Shown here: positions 8,285-16,588 of the stretch, in pieces | Numbering within the stretch: position 1 is the stretch's first letter | Layout of the letters: every line of letters begins with the position of its first letter | DNA from: Lacticaseibacillus pantheris DSM 15945 = JCM 12539 = NBRC 106106 | GTDB lineage: Bacteria; Bacillota; Bacilli; Lactobacillales; Lactobacillaceae | DNA length: 64,000 nucleotides | NCBI RefSeq assembly: GCF_001311175.1 | Contig: NZ_BBAI01000001.1 | Span: 124,001-188,000, forward strand | Direction of reading: 5' to 3' | Notes under the pieces: model-generated | Database searches by the model: none | Told to the model about the DNA's origin: nothing | What the model saw: only the letters and a program-made list of their open reading frames with translations | Made by a program: the position numbers and the translations under genes

Positions 8285-8321
8285 TACAATTACGACCAGT
8301 AGCCAAAGGTGTCAAGACACC
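8285..8321 (+). promoter_or_regulatory. pncB -10 region and NiaR operator
   Basis: TACAAT at 8285-8290 is a likely -10, although the -35 is poor. GGTGTCAAGACACC at 8308-8321 is a perfect palindrome with the TGTC-N-GACA core known for NiaR sites. It lies 20 bases before the pncB ATG, where bound repressor would block transcription. Confidence 0.75.
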
Positions 8322-8340
8322 ATTAGAAAAGGATGGTTGT

Positions 8341-9758
8341 ATGCGTAATCTAACTTTACTAACTGATTTGTACGAGTACTCAATGGCAAATGGGTTCCAA
8401 AGTGAGTTGCCGCCGACCCGAGCGACGTTTGACGTGTTCTTTCGGCAGGTGCCGGATCACGGCAGTTTTGTTGTGGCGGCAGGCCTACAACAGGTAGTTC
8501 AGGCGCTGGACAACTTCCACTTTGACCAGGAGGACCTTGACTATCTGCGGGGATTACACCTGTATAGTGAGGCGTTCCTACAATCGCTAAGCACGATTAA
8601 GCTCGATTGTACTGTTCAGGCCGTACCCGAGGGGATGCCCGTTTTTCCCCGAGAACCTCTGCTAACCATCACCGGGCCCATCGACCAGGTGCAAATGTTA
8701 GAGACCCTGGTACTAAATATATTAAATCATCAGTCGCTGATTGCAACTAAATCCCGCCGAATTAATTTTGCTGCCGGTGGTCGTCCGGTGATGGAATTTG
8801 GTGCACGGCGGGCGCAGGGGCCCGATAGTGCGGTTTATGGCACCCGTGCCGCCGTCATTGGTGGTTGTGGTAGCACCTCCAACGTTTTGGCGGCGCAGGA
8901 ATTTGGTATTCCGGTTGCCGGCACCATGGCCCACAGTTGGGTGGAGTCGTTCGCTAGCGAGCTCGACGCATTTCGTGCGTGGGCCCGGGTGTATCCGGAT
9001 AACAGCGCGTTGTTGGTTGATACTTATGACGTGCTCGGGTCAGGCGTGCCGAACGCCATCACCGTCTTTAGGGAGTTGGCGGCGGCCGGCCATCAGCCGG
9101 TCGGTATTCGGATTGACTCCGGTGACATTACGGCGTTAGCCAAAGCCGCCCGGGCAATGCTCGACGATGCGGGCTTTCCGGATGCCAAGATCACCGCGTC
9201 CAATGCTCTGAACGAGCAGATCATTACCGCGTTGCTGCAGGAGGGCGCACCGCTCGATAACTTTGGTGTGGGCGAAGAGTTGATTACCAGCTCGTCGTCG
9301 CCGGTGTTAAGTGGGGTGTACAAGTTGGCGGCCATTGAGCAGAATGGCACGTGACGCCCAAAATCAAGCTGAGTGCCAGTAAGGCCAAAGTCACGTTGCC
9401 GGGTCGCAAGCAGGTGTACCGGCTTTACCGGCCGGATACCGGCGCCGCCTTTGCGGACGTCATTGCGTTGGCGGATGAAACGGTGGGCGGCCATCCGCTC
9501 ACGGTGGTAAATAGCGACCCGCTCAGTACGCACAAGCAGGTGACGCTGACGGACTACGTGGCGCGGCCGTTGCTACGACCCGTCATGTCAGATGATGGAC
9601 ACGTGAATGTCTTTGACGTGCAACGACGCAGCCGTGGGTGGCTTGGGGAGTTACCACAGCCCGTTTTGCGGCTGGTCAACCCGGATACTTACCATGTATA
9701 CTTGGCCCCGCAGTTGGCCGCGTTGCAGACGAGCATGTTGCAGGAATTACGGGGATAA
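8341..9758 (+). CDS. pncB: Nicotinate phosphoribosyltransferase, frame-broken near 9350
   Basis: Makes nicotinate mononucleotide from nicotinate and PRPP, the entry step of niacin salvage to NAD. The first part (338 residues) has the family motifs FGARRAQGPDSAVYGTRAA, the His region GTMAHSWVESF, DTYDVLGSG and RIDSGD. The second part (PKIKLSASKAKVTLPGRKQVYRLY onward) continues in another frame. ACGTGACG at about 9348 needs one more base (probably ACGGTGACG) to join NGT to VTPKIKLS. The joined length, about 473, is normal. ATG 8341 follows AAAGGATGG. An inactive enzyme is unlikely given the otherwise perfect sequence. Confidence 0.9.
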
Positions 9759-9906
9759 AGTGGTAGCTTAGTTTTGACGATAATTATTGTTATACTTATT
9801 GCCCCCCAATTTTTGGTGCTACTATTAGGGTGTAAAAAGTAGCTTTGGAGACTGGGGTTAAGATACCACGCGGACTTTGTGGTTTAAGTACTGGGGGTAC
9901 GTGATT

Positions 9907-10112
9907 ATGGTTGAGACAATATGCGGGATTCTAGCAATTATAGCGGGCTGCGCGCAGCTGTTCTTAGCGTGGCGTTACTTTAGGGGTATACAAACCAAAC
10001 CAGTGGTGACGCTAGTACGCCACCGTTTAGCTTGATGGCGCTGTGGAGCGGTGGCTTTTTCGGTGTTATCCTGATTGGCTTTGGTGTCACTTTTGTTTTG
10101 CACTTAATTTAA
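9907..10112 (+). CDS. Small two-segment membrane protein, frame-broken
   Basis: ATG 9907, after GGGGG, opens MVETICGILAIIAGCAQLF, a clear membrane segment, and stops after 42 codons. In the next frame a second hydrophobic stretch reads ALWSGGFFGVILIGFGVTF and stops at 10112. One indel near 10000-10030 would give a protein of about 67 residues with two membrane helices. I do not recognise it; it could also be two separate tiny ORFs. Confidence 0.4.
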
Positions 10113-10121
10113 GTTGAGCAG

Positions 10122-10137
10122 TGTTTCGCGCGAAACA
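10122..10137. promoter_or_regulatory. parS-like palindrome inside a longer perfect palindrome
   Basis: TGTTTCGCGCGAAACA is perfectly symmetric and differs from the ParB site TGTTTCACGTGAAACA at two central positions. It is the core of a 26-base palindrome (10117-10142) in a non-coding gap. It has no T-run of its own; a separate terminator follows. ParB binding is inferred only. Confidence 0.4.
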
Positions 10138-10142
10138 CTGCT

Positions 10143-10175
10143 AAGCTGACAAACAACGATTTGTCGGCTTTTTTT
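10143..10175 (+). terminator. Terminator downstream of the pncB region
   Basis: AAGCTGACAAA and TTTGTCGGCTT pair with a short loop, followed by a run of T. Confidence 0.7.
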
Positions 10176-10337
10176 ATTTTGCCTGCTCGCGTAAAATCAC
10201 CACTAAGGTATGCTTTCCCGAGCATAATAACGCGGCCACCACTATAAAAATACGCGACAATCAGCCGTATCTTCCGGCACGATCCAGGTTGCACCACGCC
10301 TTACCAGCAAGTCATGTATTTCACTGCAGCTATTTGA

Positions 10338-10375
10338 CCGGTTAGAGGTCGTATAGGACCTCTAACCGGCTTTTT
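10338..10375 (+). terminator. Strong hairpin terminator with no obvious gene before it
   Basis: CCGGTTAGAGGTC and GACCTCTAACCGG form a 13-pair stem followed by five T. Between the previous terminator and this one (10176-10337) I see no supported gene. A short transcript ending here is possible. Confidence 0.7.
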
Positions 10376-10434
10376 GCGTACAGTTTTGCAAGTAATTGAT
10401 ACGCTGTGACCATCAACTGTGGAGGCACAAAATC

Positions 10435-11295
10435 ATGTTACTAACAGCCCAAAATCTTACAAAAGCTTACGGTAGCCACGTGGCCGTGAACGGGTTGAAT
10501 CTCGAAATCACACGTGGTAGCTTCACTGCCATTCTGGGTCCAAATGGCGCCGGTAAATCGACCACCATGGGCATGCTGACGGGGAACCTTACGCCCAGTA
10601 CCGGCACGATTACGTACGCCCCAGACACCAAAGTCGGAATTGTATTCCAAACCAGCGTGCTTGATGCCAATTTGTCTGTGCAAGAAAACTTGGCAATACG
10701 TGCCCGGCAATACAGGCACGTAAAAACTGGCAAAATCGAACAGTTAATCGAGCAACTCGGCTTGTCGGCATTTACCAAGCAGCGCTATCACACGCTATCC
10801 GGTGGTCAGAAGCGCCGCGTTGATATTGCCCGAGCTTTACTTAACGAGCCGGATATTTTATATCTTGATGAGCCGACAACCGGATTGGATATTCAGACAC
10901 GTAACGCTATCTGGACGTTGCTGCATGACTTACAGGCAAAACACCGGCTGACCATCGTGCTGACAACTCACTACTTGGACGAAGCGGACTCCGCAGACAG
11001 TGTGTTCGTCGTTGACCAAGGTCGTGTGATTGCCCACGGGACCGCTGCCGCCATTAAGGTTAAATATGCGCCGAACCAGCTAAGAATTACGCCGGTCGAT
11101 AGCGAACAGTTGCGGGCTCAACTCGTCCAACACACTTTCACGGTTGAAAACGGCGACTTCATTTTTGAAATTAGAACGGCACAGGAAGCCTTGAAACTGC
11201 TGACGAAGAACCAGACGCTCATCCAAAACTTTCAATTCCGTCCAGGAACGATGAACGATGCTTTCGTTGCATTGACTGGCAAGGAGGTGCGCTAA
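10435..11295 (+). CDS. ABC exporter ATP-binding protein (DrrA/CcmA type)
   Basis: 286-residue ATPase with Walker A GPNGAGKST, signature LSGGQKRRVDIARALL, Walker B ILYLDEPTTGLD and the switch His in TTHYLDEAD. The C-terminal 90 residues are the extension typical of drug or bacteriocin exporters. ATG 10435 follows GGAGG. It overlaps the permease gene start by one base, so both are translated together. The four-gene unit with LytTR and DUF3021 suggests a regulated antibiotic- or peptide-export module; no substrate can be named. Confidence 0.9.
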   Translation: MLLTAQNLTKAYGSHVAVNGLNLEITRGSFTAILGPNGAGKSTTMGMLTGNLTPSTGTITYAPDTKVGIVFQTSVLDANLSVQENLAIRARQYRHVKTGKIEQLIEQLGLSAFTKQRYHTLSGGQKRRVDIARALLNEPDILYLDEPTTGLDIQTRNAIWTLLHDLQAKHRLTIVLTTHYLDEADSADSVFVVDQGRVIAHGTAAAIKVKYAPNQLRITPVDSEQLRAQLVQHTFTVENGDFIFEIRTAQEALKLLTKNQTLIQNFQFRPGTMNDAFVALTGKEVR

Positions 11296-12164
11296 TGATA
11301 GCCTTAGTTCAACGCGATTTACTGCTGTATTTTCGTAATCATTCTCGAGTACTATTTTCACTGATGGGGGCGATGATTGCGTTTGTATTGTACCTAGTCT
11401 TTTTGAAAAACATGATTCAATCTAGCTGGCAGTCGTATCCGGGTAGTGACGTCCTACTCGATCAATGGTTGATTGGTGGCACACTGGCAATTACTGGAAT
11501 CACCACAACGTTAGCCGGTCTAACTCAAGTTGTCTCCGACCGTGAATCGCAAGTACGTCAGGACCTGTTACAAACCGATATTAGCGATACCCAGCTCATG
11601 ATCAGTTACTTGGCCGGTGCTAGTTTAATTGGCGTGTTGATGCAAATAATCATGTTCGCCATAATGCTCGGTTATTTCCATATGCAAGATAACCTGAGCA
11701 TCACGTGGGAACAGACGGGTCTGCTGCTAGCTTTGATGCTACTCAATGCAATACTGTCCGCAGCGATTAATGCTGTCGTCATTAACTTTGTGAGGTCCAT
11801 GAGTAGTCTGGCCAGTCTGTCGACGGTGATTGGCACCGGCGCTGGCTTCTTAGTTGGCGGACTGATTCCGATTGGGAAGCTGCCCGATTTTGCTCAGAAG
11901 TTGATCAAAGTCACCCCTGGTAGTTACATTGCCTCTTTGAATCGACAAGTGCTGATGAATGACCAACTAGCCAGCGCTTTTGGCGATCACTTATCGACAC
12001 AACACCATTTCGAGAAACTGCTGGGTGTCCGCCTCGATTGGGATGGATTGTTGACCCGTCAAGAAACTTTGAATATAGTGATTGTAGCCTTGGTTCTGGC
12101 TACGGCCTTAACCCTAATACCGCAGCTGATTGCCGGACGGCAGCGTCGTCAGCTGACGGCATAG
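11295..12164 (+). CDS. ABC-2 type exporter permease
   Basis: 289 residues with about six membrane segments (MIALVQRDLLLYFRNHSRVL start, then hydrophobic stretches near residues 20, 60, 105, 140, 175 and 255). This is the membrane partner of the preceding ATPase. The ATG overlaps the ATPase stop (TAATG). The family usually carries drugs or peptides out. Nothing unusual is seen in the frame. Confidence 0.88.
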   Translation: MIALVQRDLLLYFRNHSRVLFSLMGAMIAFVLYLVFLKNMIQSSWQSYPGSDVLLDQWLIGGTLAITGITTTLAGLTQVVSDRESQVRQDLLQTDISDTQLMISYLAGASLIGVLMQIIMFAIMLGYFHMQDNLSITWEQTGLLLALMLLNAILSAAINAVVINFVRSMSSLASLSTVIGTGAGFLVGGLIPIGKLPDFAQKLIKVTPGSYIASLNRQVLMNDQLASAFGDHLSTQHHFEKLLGVRLDWDGLLTRQETLNIVIVALVLATALTLIPQLIAGRQRRQLTA

Positions 12165-12182
12165 GCGCGAAAGGAGCCAGCT

Positions 12183-12640
12183 ATGGTTCAAAGCCGTTTT
12201 GAAGAAAATCCACACATTGTTGCGGACGAGCCAATCGTGATTGTACAGGCTGCGACTAAGGCCCGGAGATACAGGCACTAATGAGTTACATTGACCATTA
12301 CCACGTGACGGCCCCCACGATTTTGCCGGTGAAAAGCGATGATCAGATTTTGATGATCCGTCCGGGGACAATCATCCTGGCTGACTTGGTTGATGGCCAG
12401 CTTCTGCTCACGACCAGCGCGGGCATCGTTACCACTAATGAAACCCTCAGCCACTTCCTGGGTCGAGCAGCGAACTCAAGCCTTGTCCAGGTTTCTAAGC
12501 ATGCCGCATTGAATCTTGACCATTTGTTATCACTGGCAGATAGCTTCTCCGGGAGCATGTCGGCGCGACTAACTAACGGGACGAAGACCGAGATCAGCCG
12601 TAAGTACGTCAAAGAATTGCTGCAGCGCTTGGAGGTGTAA
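12183..12640 (+). CDS. LytTR-domain transcription regulator, frame-broken near 12262
   Basis: Small stand-alone LytTR DNA-binding protein. The first 29 codons (MVQSRFEENPHIVADEPIVI) and the rest (EIQALMSYIDHYHV..., ending KYVKELLQRLEV) are in different frames. AAGGCCCGGAGATA needs one more C to give KAPEIQALMSYIDHY, the typical linker. ATG 12281 inside the gene is therefore not the true start; the ATG 12183 after GGAGC fits the family, about 150 residues. Such proteins lack a receiver domain and, with DUF3021 partners, control adjacent exporters. It is 19 bases after the permease. Confidence 0.8.
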
Positions 12641-12642
12641 CT

Positions 12643-13041
12643 ATGGTGAAGAAAATTGCCCGCAACACCATTACTGGTATCGGCTTCGGTTCCTTCGCGT
12701 ACGTTTTGGTGCTACTATTCAAGGTTCAAACCACGATGCCGACCACTGCCAACATCATTAGTATTCTCGTCATGAGTGCCGGCATTGGCTGGATCTCGTT
12801 GGTATTTGAGAGTGACGCCCTGCCGTGGCTCGCGGAACTAGGAATTCATTTTGTCGGGACATTATTACTTGTAACAATCATGATGGGATTCAATGGTTGG
12901 TTGCTGGCACCGTCATTTTGGATTGTGTTCGTGGTCCTTTACGTTGCATTTTGGATAATCATTCGCGTACAACATGCTGTGCAAGTTCAGCGAATCAACG
13001 CGGCAATTGTGCAGCGGCGACAGAAGCTGAAGGGTAAGTAG
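12643..13041 (+). CDS. DUF3021 family membrane protein
   Basis: 132 residues with four predicted membrane helices and a basic cytosolic tail (QVQRINAAIVQRRQKLKGK). DUF3021 proteins are encoded directly after LytTR regulators in Firmicutes and are thought to hold the regulator inactive at the membrane, as in BrsRM/HdrRM-type pairs; that role is family knowledge, not visible here. It starts two bases after the LytTR stop. Confidence 0.82.
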   Translation: MVKKIARNTITGIGFGSFAYVLVLLFKVQTTMPTTANIISILVMSAGIGWISLVFESDALPWLAELGIHFVGTLLLVTIMMGFNGWLLAPSFWIVFVVLYVAFWIIIRVQHAVQVQRINAAIVQRRQKLKGK

Positions 13042-13062
13042 GCTATTGTCGATTACACCAAA

Positions 13063-13101
13063 AAAAATCGTGCGCTTTCGTCTGGAAGTCGCACGATTTT
13101 T
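13063..13101. terminator. Terminator of the exporter-LytTR operon
   Basis: AAAATCGTGCG and CGCACGATTTT pair around a 15-base loop and are bordered by A and T runs, so it could work in both directions. Confidence 0.8.
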
Positions 13102-13152
13102 GATAATCAAATATTATATAGTGTTGGGCAATATCAACGACAAAGTTAATTA

Positions 13153-13216
13153 AACCGCACAAGGTCTTTGTAATCGTCGTGAATCGGCGTGAGCACAGGC
13201 TTGGTGCGGTTTTTTT
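13153..13216. terminator. Second hairpin before the degV end
   Basis: AACCGCACAAG and CTTGGTGCGGTT pair around a long loop and are followed by T on the plus strand. It lies between convergent transcription units. Confidence 0.5.
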
Positions 13217-13230
13217 GTGACTTTGTTTAG

Positions 13231-14097
13231 TTAGTCGTTACCCAGGTCACGCATCCACGCAAGGGCGATGGCCTTGGCACCTAAGTGTGTGCCAATGGCG
13301 GGCCCAAAGTAGGAGCGCTCAATGCGGACTCCGGGGAACTGTCGCTGCAAATCGTGTTGCCATGCGTTCCCGGACTCGGGGTCGTTGCCGTCAATTACCC
13401 ACGCCCGGAGCGGGTAGTCCGCCTGGTCGAGGGCCTGAGTGAACAGTTCCTCAACCCGGTGGTAGGCGCGGGGGAGGGTGCGAATTTTTTCGGCCACCAC
13501 AATTTTATGCGTATCGTTATCAAACGTGAGTAGCGGCTTAATGCGTAACATACTGCCCAGCAGGCCCGCCGTGTTGCTTAGACGGCCACCCCGTACAAGG
13601 TGTTGCAGGTCGTTGACGATAAAGTACTCGCCCGTTGAGGCGCGCAGTACGTCCAGCTGACGGATGATGTCGTCGACACTGGCACCAGCCTGCGCCATCC
13701 GGCCGGCCGTAAGGACCATTTCGCCCATCAGGATGACGGTAATCTGTGAATCGTACACGACGATGTGCTGATCATGATTGTCACGCGCCATCGCGCTGAT
13801 GGTACCGTTAATGCCGGAGATGGTTGCGGACAGGTAGATATCGATCACGGTATCGTACCCTTCGTCGAGCAACTGTTGGTGAATATCAATCACGTCGCCG
13901 AGCCGCGGCTGCGAGGTGTGCGGAAACTCCTTTGCATCCTTGAGGCGCTCATAGTATTCAGCGGTCGTAATGTCGACGCCCTCGTTATACGTGGTGCCGT
14001 CAATAATAACGGGTGTGGTGGCTACGCGGATGGGGAGGTCCCCAATCTGTTCGGGCGTGATGTAGGCGGTACTGTCGGTAACAATTGCAATCTTCAT
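13231..14097 (-). CDS. DegV family fatty-acid-binding protein
   Basis: 288 residues of the DegV/FakB fold: start KIAIVTDSTAYITPEQI, the conserved HTSQPRLGD with the Ser-Gln motif, and a second half ending WVIDGNDPESGNAWQHDL. Members bind a fatty acid that FakA kinase phosphorylates, although many paralogues are of unknown ligand. ATG 14097 is preferred to 14127 because it follows AGAGGTTGCCC and matches the usual N terminus. The gene stands alone between terminator and promoter regions. Confidence 0.88.
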   Translation of the reverse strand: MKIAIVTDSTAYITPEQIGDLPIRVATTPVIIDGTTYNEGVDITTAEYYERLKDAKEFPHTSQPRLGDVIDIHQQLLDEGYDTVIDIYLSATISGINGTISAMARDNHDQHIVVYDSQITVILMGEMVLTAGRMAQAGASVDDIIRQLDVLRASTGEYFIVNDLQHLVRGGRLSNTAGLLGSMLRIKPLLTFDNDTHKIVVAEKIRTLPRAYHRVEELFTQALDQADYPLRAWVIDGNDPESGNAWQHDLQRQFPGVRIERSYFGPAIGTHLGAKAIALAWMRDLGND

Positions 14098-14316
14098 TGG
14101 GCAACCTCTTCTCGGCGACAACGTCACCTGTTAGTCTACATGCAAAGGTGGGGGCTGTCCAACCCTGACGCACGATTTAACGGTAAATATATTGGCGTCA
14201 CGGATACTTTGGGCTATGCTAGTGGTAACGATTACAAATTCAAGTAAGCGATACGTGCACAGGGTGGCTGACGCGCCTCGTGCTGCGTAATGTTGCTACA
14301 TATGGGAGGAATAACT

Positions 14317-15333
14317 ATGTTAAACGTTGCTTATATTGGTAATGGTAAGAGTGCCAACCGTTACCATTTACCGTTTATCTTGCAATTACCAGATCAATTT
14401 CACGTCAAAACGATTTACTCACCCAGCGGCCGAATGCGGTGGCAACCGATTGATGGTGTGCACTACACTACCGACCTCAATGATATCTACGGTGACGATA
14501 GTATCGACCTGGTGGTTGTGACCACACCGAGTCGGTACCATTACACGACGGCCAAAGACGTGCTGGAACACGGCAAAAACGTGTTGGTGGAAAAGCCGTT
14601 TACGGAAACCTCCGCGCAGGCGCGTGAACTGTTTGCTTTGGCGCACGAACGCGGCCTGTTTATTCAGTGCTACCAGAACCGCCGCTTTGACTCTGATTGG
14701 CTCACCGTGCAAAAGGTGATCGAAAGTGGCGTTCTCGGCGACCTCTTTGAGGTGGAGTCGAATTACGACTATTACCGTCCGTACGTACCGGAGCAGGCCA
14801 CCAGTTTTAGCCGGATTGACAGCTTCTTGTACGGGCACGGGTGCCACACGCTTGACCAAATCCTGAGCTACTTTGGGTGCCCCGACCGCACCCACTATGA
14901 CGTTCGTCAGTTGCTAGGGCCCGGCCGCATGAACGATTACTTTGATATCGATATGTACTACGGACGCGTGAAGGTGCGCGTGGCGTCCAGCTATTTCCGC
15001 GTGCAGGCGCGGCCAAGTTTTGTTGTGTACGGTCAACGCGGTGTGTTTACGAAGGCCGCCATGGACCGGCAAGAAGTGGACCTGAAGCACTTCTACATGC
15101 CGGACCACGATGACTTTGGGCTCGATCAACCTGAGGATTACGGTACGCTGGCGTACTATGACGATGATGACCAGTATCACGAGGAGAAGGTGCCCACGGT
15201 GAAGGGGGACTACAGCCGTGTGTACGCAGGCATATACGCGACTTTGACGCAGGGCGCGGACAAAGGTGTGCGCGATGAGGAAACGATTCAGCAGATTGAG
15301 ATGCTGGAAACGGGCATTAAGCAGTGTGAATAA
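14317..15333 (+). CDS. Gfo/Idh/MocA family NAD(P)-dependent oxidoreductase
   Basis: 338 residues: N-terminal Rossmann fold (VAYIGNGKSANRYHLPF), conserved EKPF at about residue 98 and a C-terminal substrate domain with the His-rich CHTLDQI segment. ATG 14317 follows GGGAGGAATAACT. Substrates of this family range from inositols to bile pigments; many lactobacilli carry one such gene of unknown substrate. It is monocistronic, with a terminator after it. Confidence 0.85.
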   Translation: MLNVAYIGNGKSANRYHLPFILQLPDQFHVKTIYSPSGRMRWQPIDGVHYTTDLNDIYGDDSIDLVVVTTPSRYHYTTAKDVLEHGKNVLVEKPFTETSAQARELFALAHERGLFIQCYQNRRFDSDWLTVQKVIESGVLGDLFEVESNYDYYRPYVPEQATSFSRIDSFLYGHGCHTLDQILSYFGCPDRTHYDVRQLLGPGRMNDYFDIDMYYGRVKVRVASSYFRVQARPSFVVYGQRGVFTKAAMDRQEVDLKHFYMPDHDDFGLDQPEDYGTLAYYDDDDQYHEEKVPTVKGDYSRVYAGIYATLTQGADKGVRDEETIQQIEMLETGIKQCE

Positions 15334-15351
15334 TTGATGCAGCATGCAAGT

Positions 15352-15387
15352 GAGGCCGGGACGCGTAAAAACGTACCGGCTCTTTTT
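15352..15387 (+). terminator. Terminator after the oxidoreductase
   Basis: GAGGCCGG...ACG pairs with CGTACCGGCTC, followed by five T. Confidence 0.75.
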
Positions 15388-15429
15388 GCGTAAAGAACGG
15401 ATGTTCCGGATATGACCAGCAAAGTGAGC

Positions 15430-15458
15430 TTGACGATGCGAACATATGTTCGTATAAT
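15430..15458 (+). promoter_or_regulatory. SOS promoter with LexA box for the yolD pair
   Basis: TTGACG (15430-15435), 17 bases, TATAAT (15453-15458). The spacer ends with CGAACATATGTTCG (15439-15452), a perfect CGAAC-N4-GTTCG LexA/DinR box. Bound LexA would cover the space between -35 and -10, the classical arrangement for SOS repression. Confidence 0.88.
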
Positions 15459-15487
15459 TAAGTCAACAAATTACGGGGGTGGTCATC

Positions 15488-15940
15488 ATGGCTAAGCAGC
15501 GGCGGTACGGATTACCGGATATGTACACGGGCGCAACACCGGGCGTGGTGCAGGACTTCTTTGCGCACCAATACCGTGATCGGGGGATGAAGAAGTGGCA
15601 GGGGTACTACCTCAGCGACCACACCAGCGCGCTCAACAAGCAGCATGAGCGGTACCTACATCCAGAGCAGCGCTTGCCGGAACAGGATGTGCACGCGGTC
15701 ACACGCGTGTTGGATGCGGGTTACCGTAACGGGCGGGCCGTGACGGTGCAAACGCGCCACGTCGACACGAACGGGCAGCTGGACGACATGTTTAGCGGTA
15801 TGGTGCAGGGCTACCAAGAAAATGATGTCTACATTAATGATCGACGGGTCGCCATTGATGATATCCGCCATATTTGGATTACGCTAGAGGGCGACGTTGA
15901 CCGAGGGGGTGTTGACGATGACAGAGCGGCAGCAGGCTGA
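15488..15940 (+). CDS. YolD-like protein
   Basis: 150 residues of the YolD-like family: KKWQGYYLSDHTSALNKQ near residues 33-50 and the later DDIRHIWI core. YolD-like proteins are SOS-induced companions of Y-family DNA polymerases (UvrX/YqjW) in Bacillus and lactobacilli. Here the LexA-box promoter is intact, but no polymerase gene is in the window on either side. ATG 15488 follows GGGGGT. It overlaps the next gene by 23 bases, so the two are coupled. Confidence 0.82.
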   Translation: MAKQRRYGLPDMYTGATPGVVQDFFAHQYRDRGMKKWQGYYLSDHTSALNKQHERYLHPEQRLPEQDVHAVTRVLDAGYRNGRAVTVQTRHVDTNGQLDDMFSGMVQGYQENDVYINDRRVAIDDIRHIWITLEGDVDRGGVDDDRAAAG

Positions 15941-16280
15941 TGACGCCGTCACGGAGGTGGCGTACCTGGCGGAAAATGCGGTGTTGGCCAAGTACACGGC
16001 GATGATCACTACGCTCGACACTCCTCCGGCGGTCAGTGGCTACGTACTGTCCTTGTACATTATGGACGCGGCGTCAACGGCGCAGTTGGTGTTGGGCAAA
16101 GTCGTCGATGCCGCGTTAGTGCCACCAACGGATAAATTTATCCCCATCCCTTTGGCTACACGGCAACAAACGTTGGCCGGCGTAATGTATTATGCGGATT
16201 TATACCACAATCGGTTTAAGCGGGAATACCAGCTAATGGTTCAACGGCTAACGGATTGGCGGGCGCGACAGGGTTTATAG
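15918..16280 (+). CDS. Small protein coupled to yolD
   Basis: 120 residues with no recognised domain: largely helical, with KYTAMITTLDTPPAV in the first half and MYYADLYHNRFKREYQ in the second, and no signal peptide or membrane segment. Its start lies inside the end of the yolD gene with GGGGGT in front, so it shares the SOS promoter. I infer a role in the damage response from this context only. Confidence 0.65.
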   Translation: MTERQQADDAVTEVAYLAENAVLAKYTAMITTLDTPPAVSGYVLSLYIMDAASTAQLVLGKVVDAALVPPTDKFIPIPLATRQQTLAGVMYYADLYHNRFKREYQLMVQRLTDWRARQGL

Positions 16281-16395
16281 TGGTGGGTGGAGAAACAATT
16301 GGGCGTGTTATTGTTGACAAAATACCGCAAAACCCTTGCGTGGCGTTGGTATGCATGATAATATATTTAAGTCGTCAAGGCGACAGTAGCAGTAT

Positions 16396-16468
16396 GGGTG
16401 GTTAGCTCAGCTGGCAGAGCAACGGACTCTTAATCCGTGGGTCCAGGGTTCGATCCCCTGACCACCCA
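16396..16468 (+). tRNA. tRNA-Lys (anticodon CTT), copy 2
   Basis: Identical in all 73 bases to the copy at 6335. The promoter region is also related: TTGCGT (16336), 17 bases, TAATAT (16359), then the shared TTTAAGTCGT. The terminator differs, so the duplication covers the tRNA and promoter but not the 3' flank. Confidence 0.97.
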
Positions 16469-16476
16469 GAATAGTA

Positions 16477-16508
16477 ACCGTCGAGCAGAAATGTCCGGCG
16501 GTTTTTTT
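16477..16508 (+). terminator. Terminator after tRNA-Lys copy 2
   Basis: ACCGTCG pairs with CGGCGGT, followed by seven T. Confidence 0.7.
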
Positions 16509-16540
16509 GTTGCCGCCAATTTGTGCGCCGTCGGTACGAT

Positions 16541-16583
16541 AATAGGCGTGCCAGACCTGAATTGATGGTCTGGCACGCCTATT
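16541..16583. terminator. Bidirectional terminator before the TIGR01440 gene
   Basis: AATAGGCGTGCCAGACC and its exact complement form a 17-pair hairpin between convergent units. Confidence 0.8.
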
Positions 16584-16588
16584 GTGGT

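Noticed and set aside
10109-10297. 62-codon minus-strand ORF
   Set aside because: It runs through the parS-like palindrome and terminator and lacks a ribosome site.
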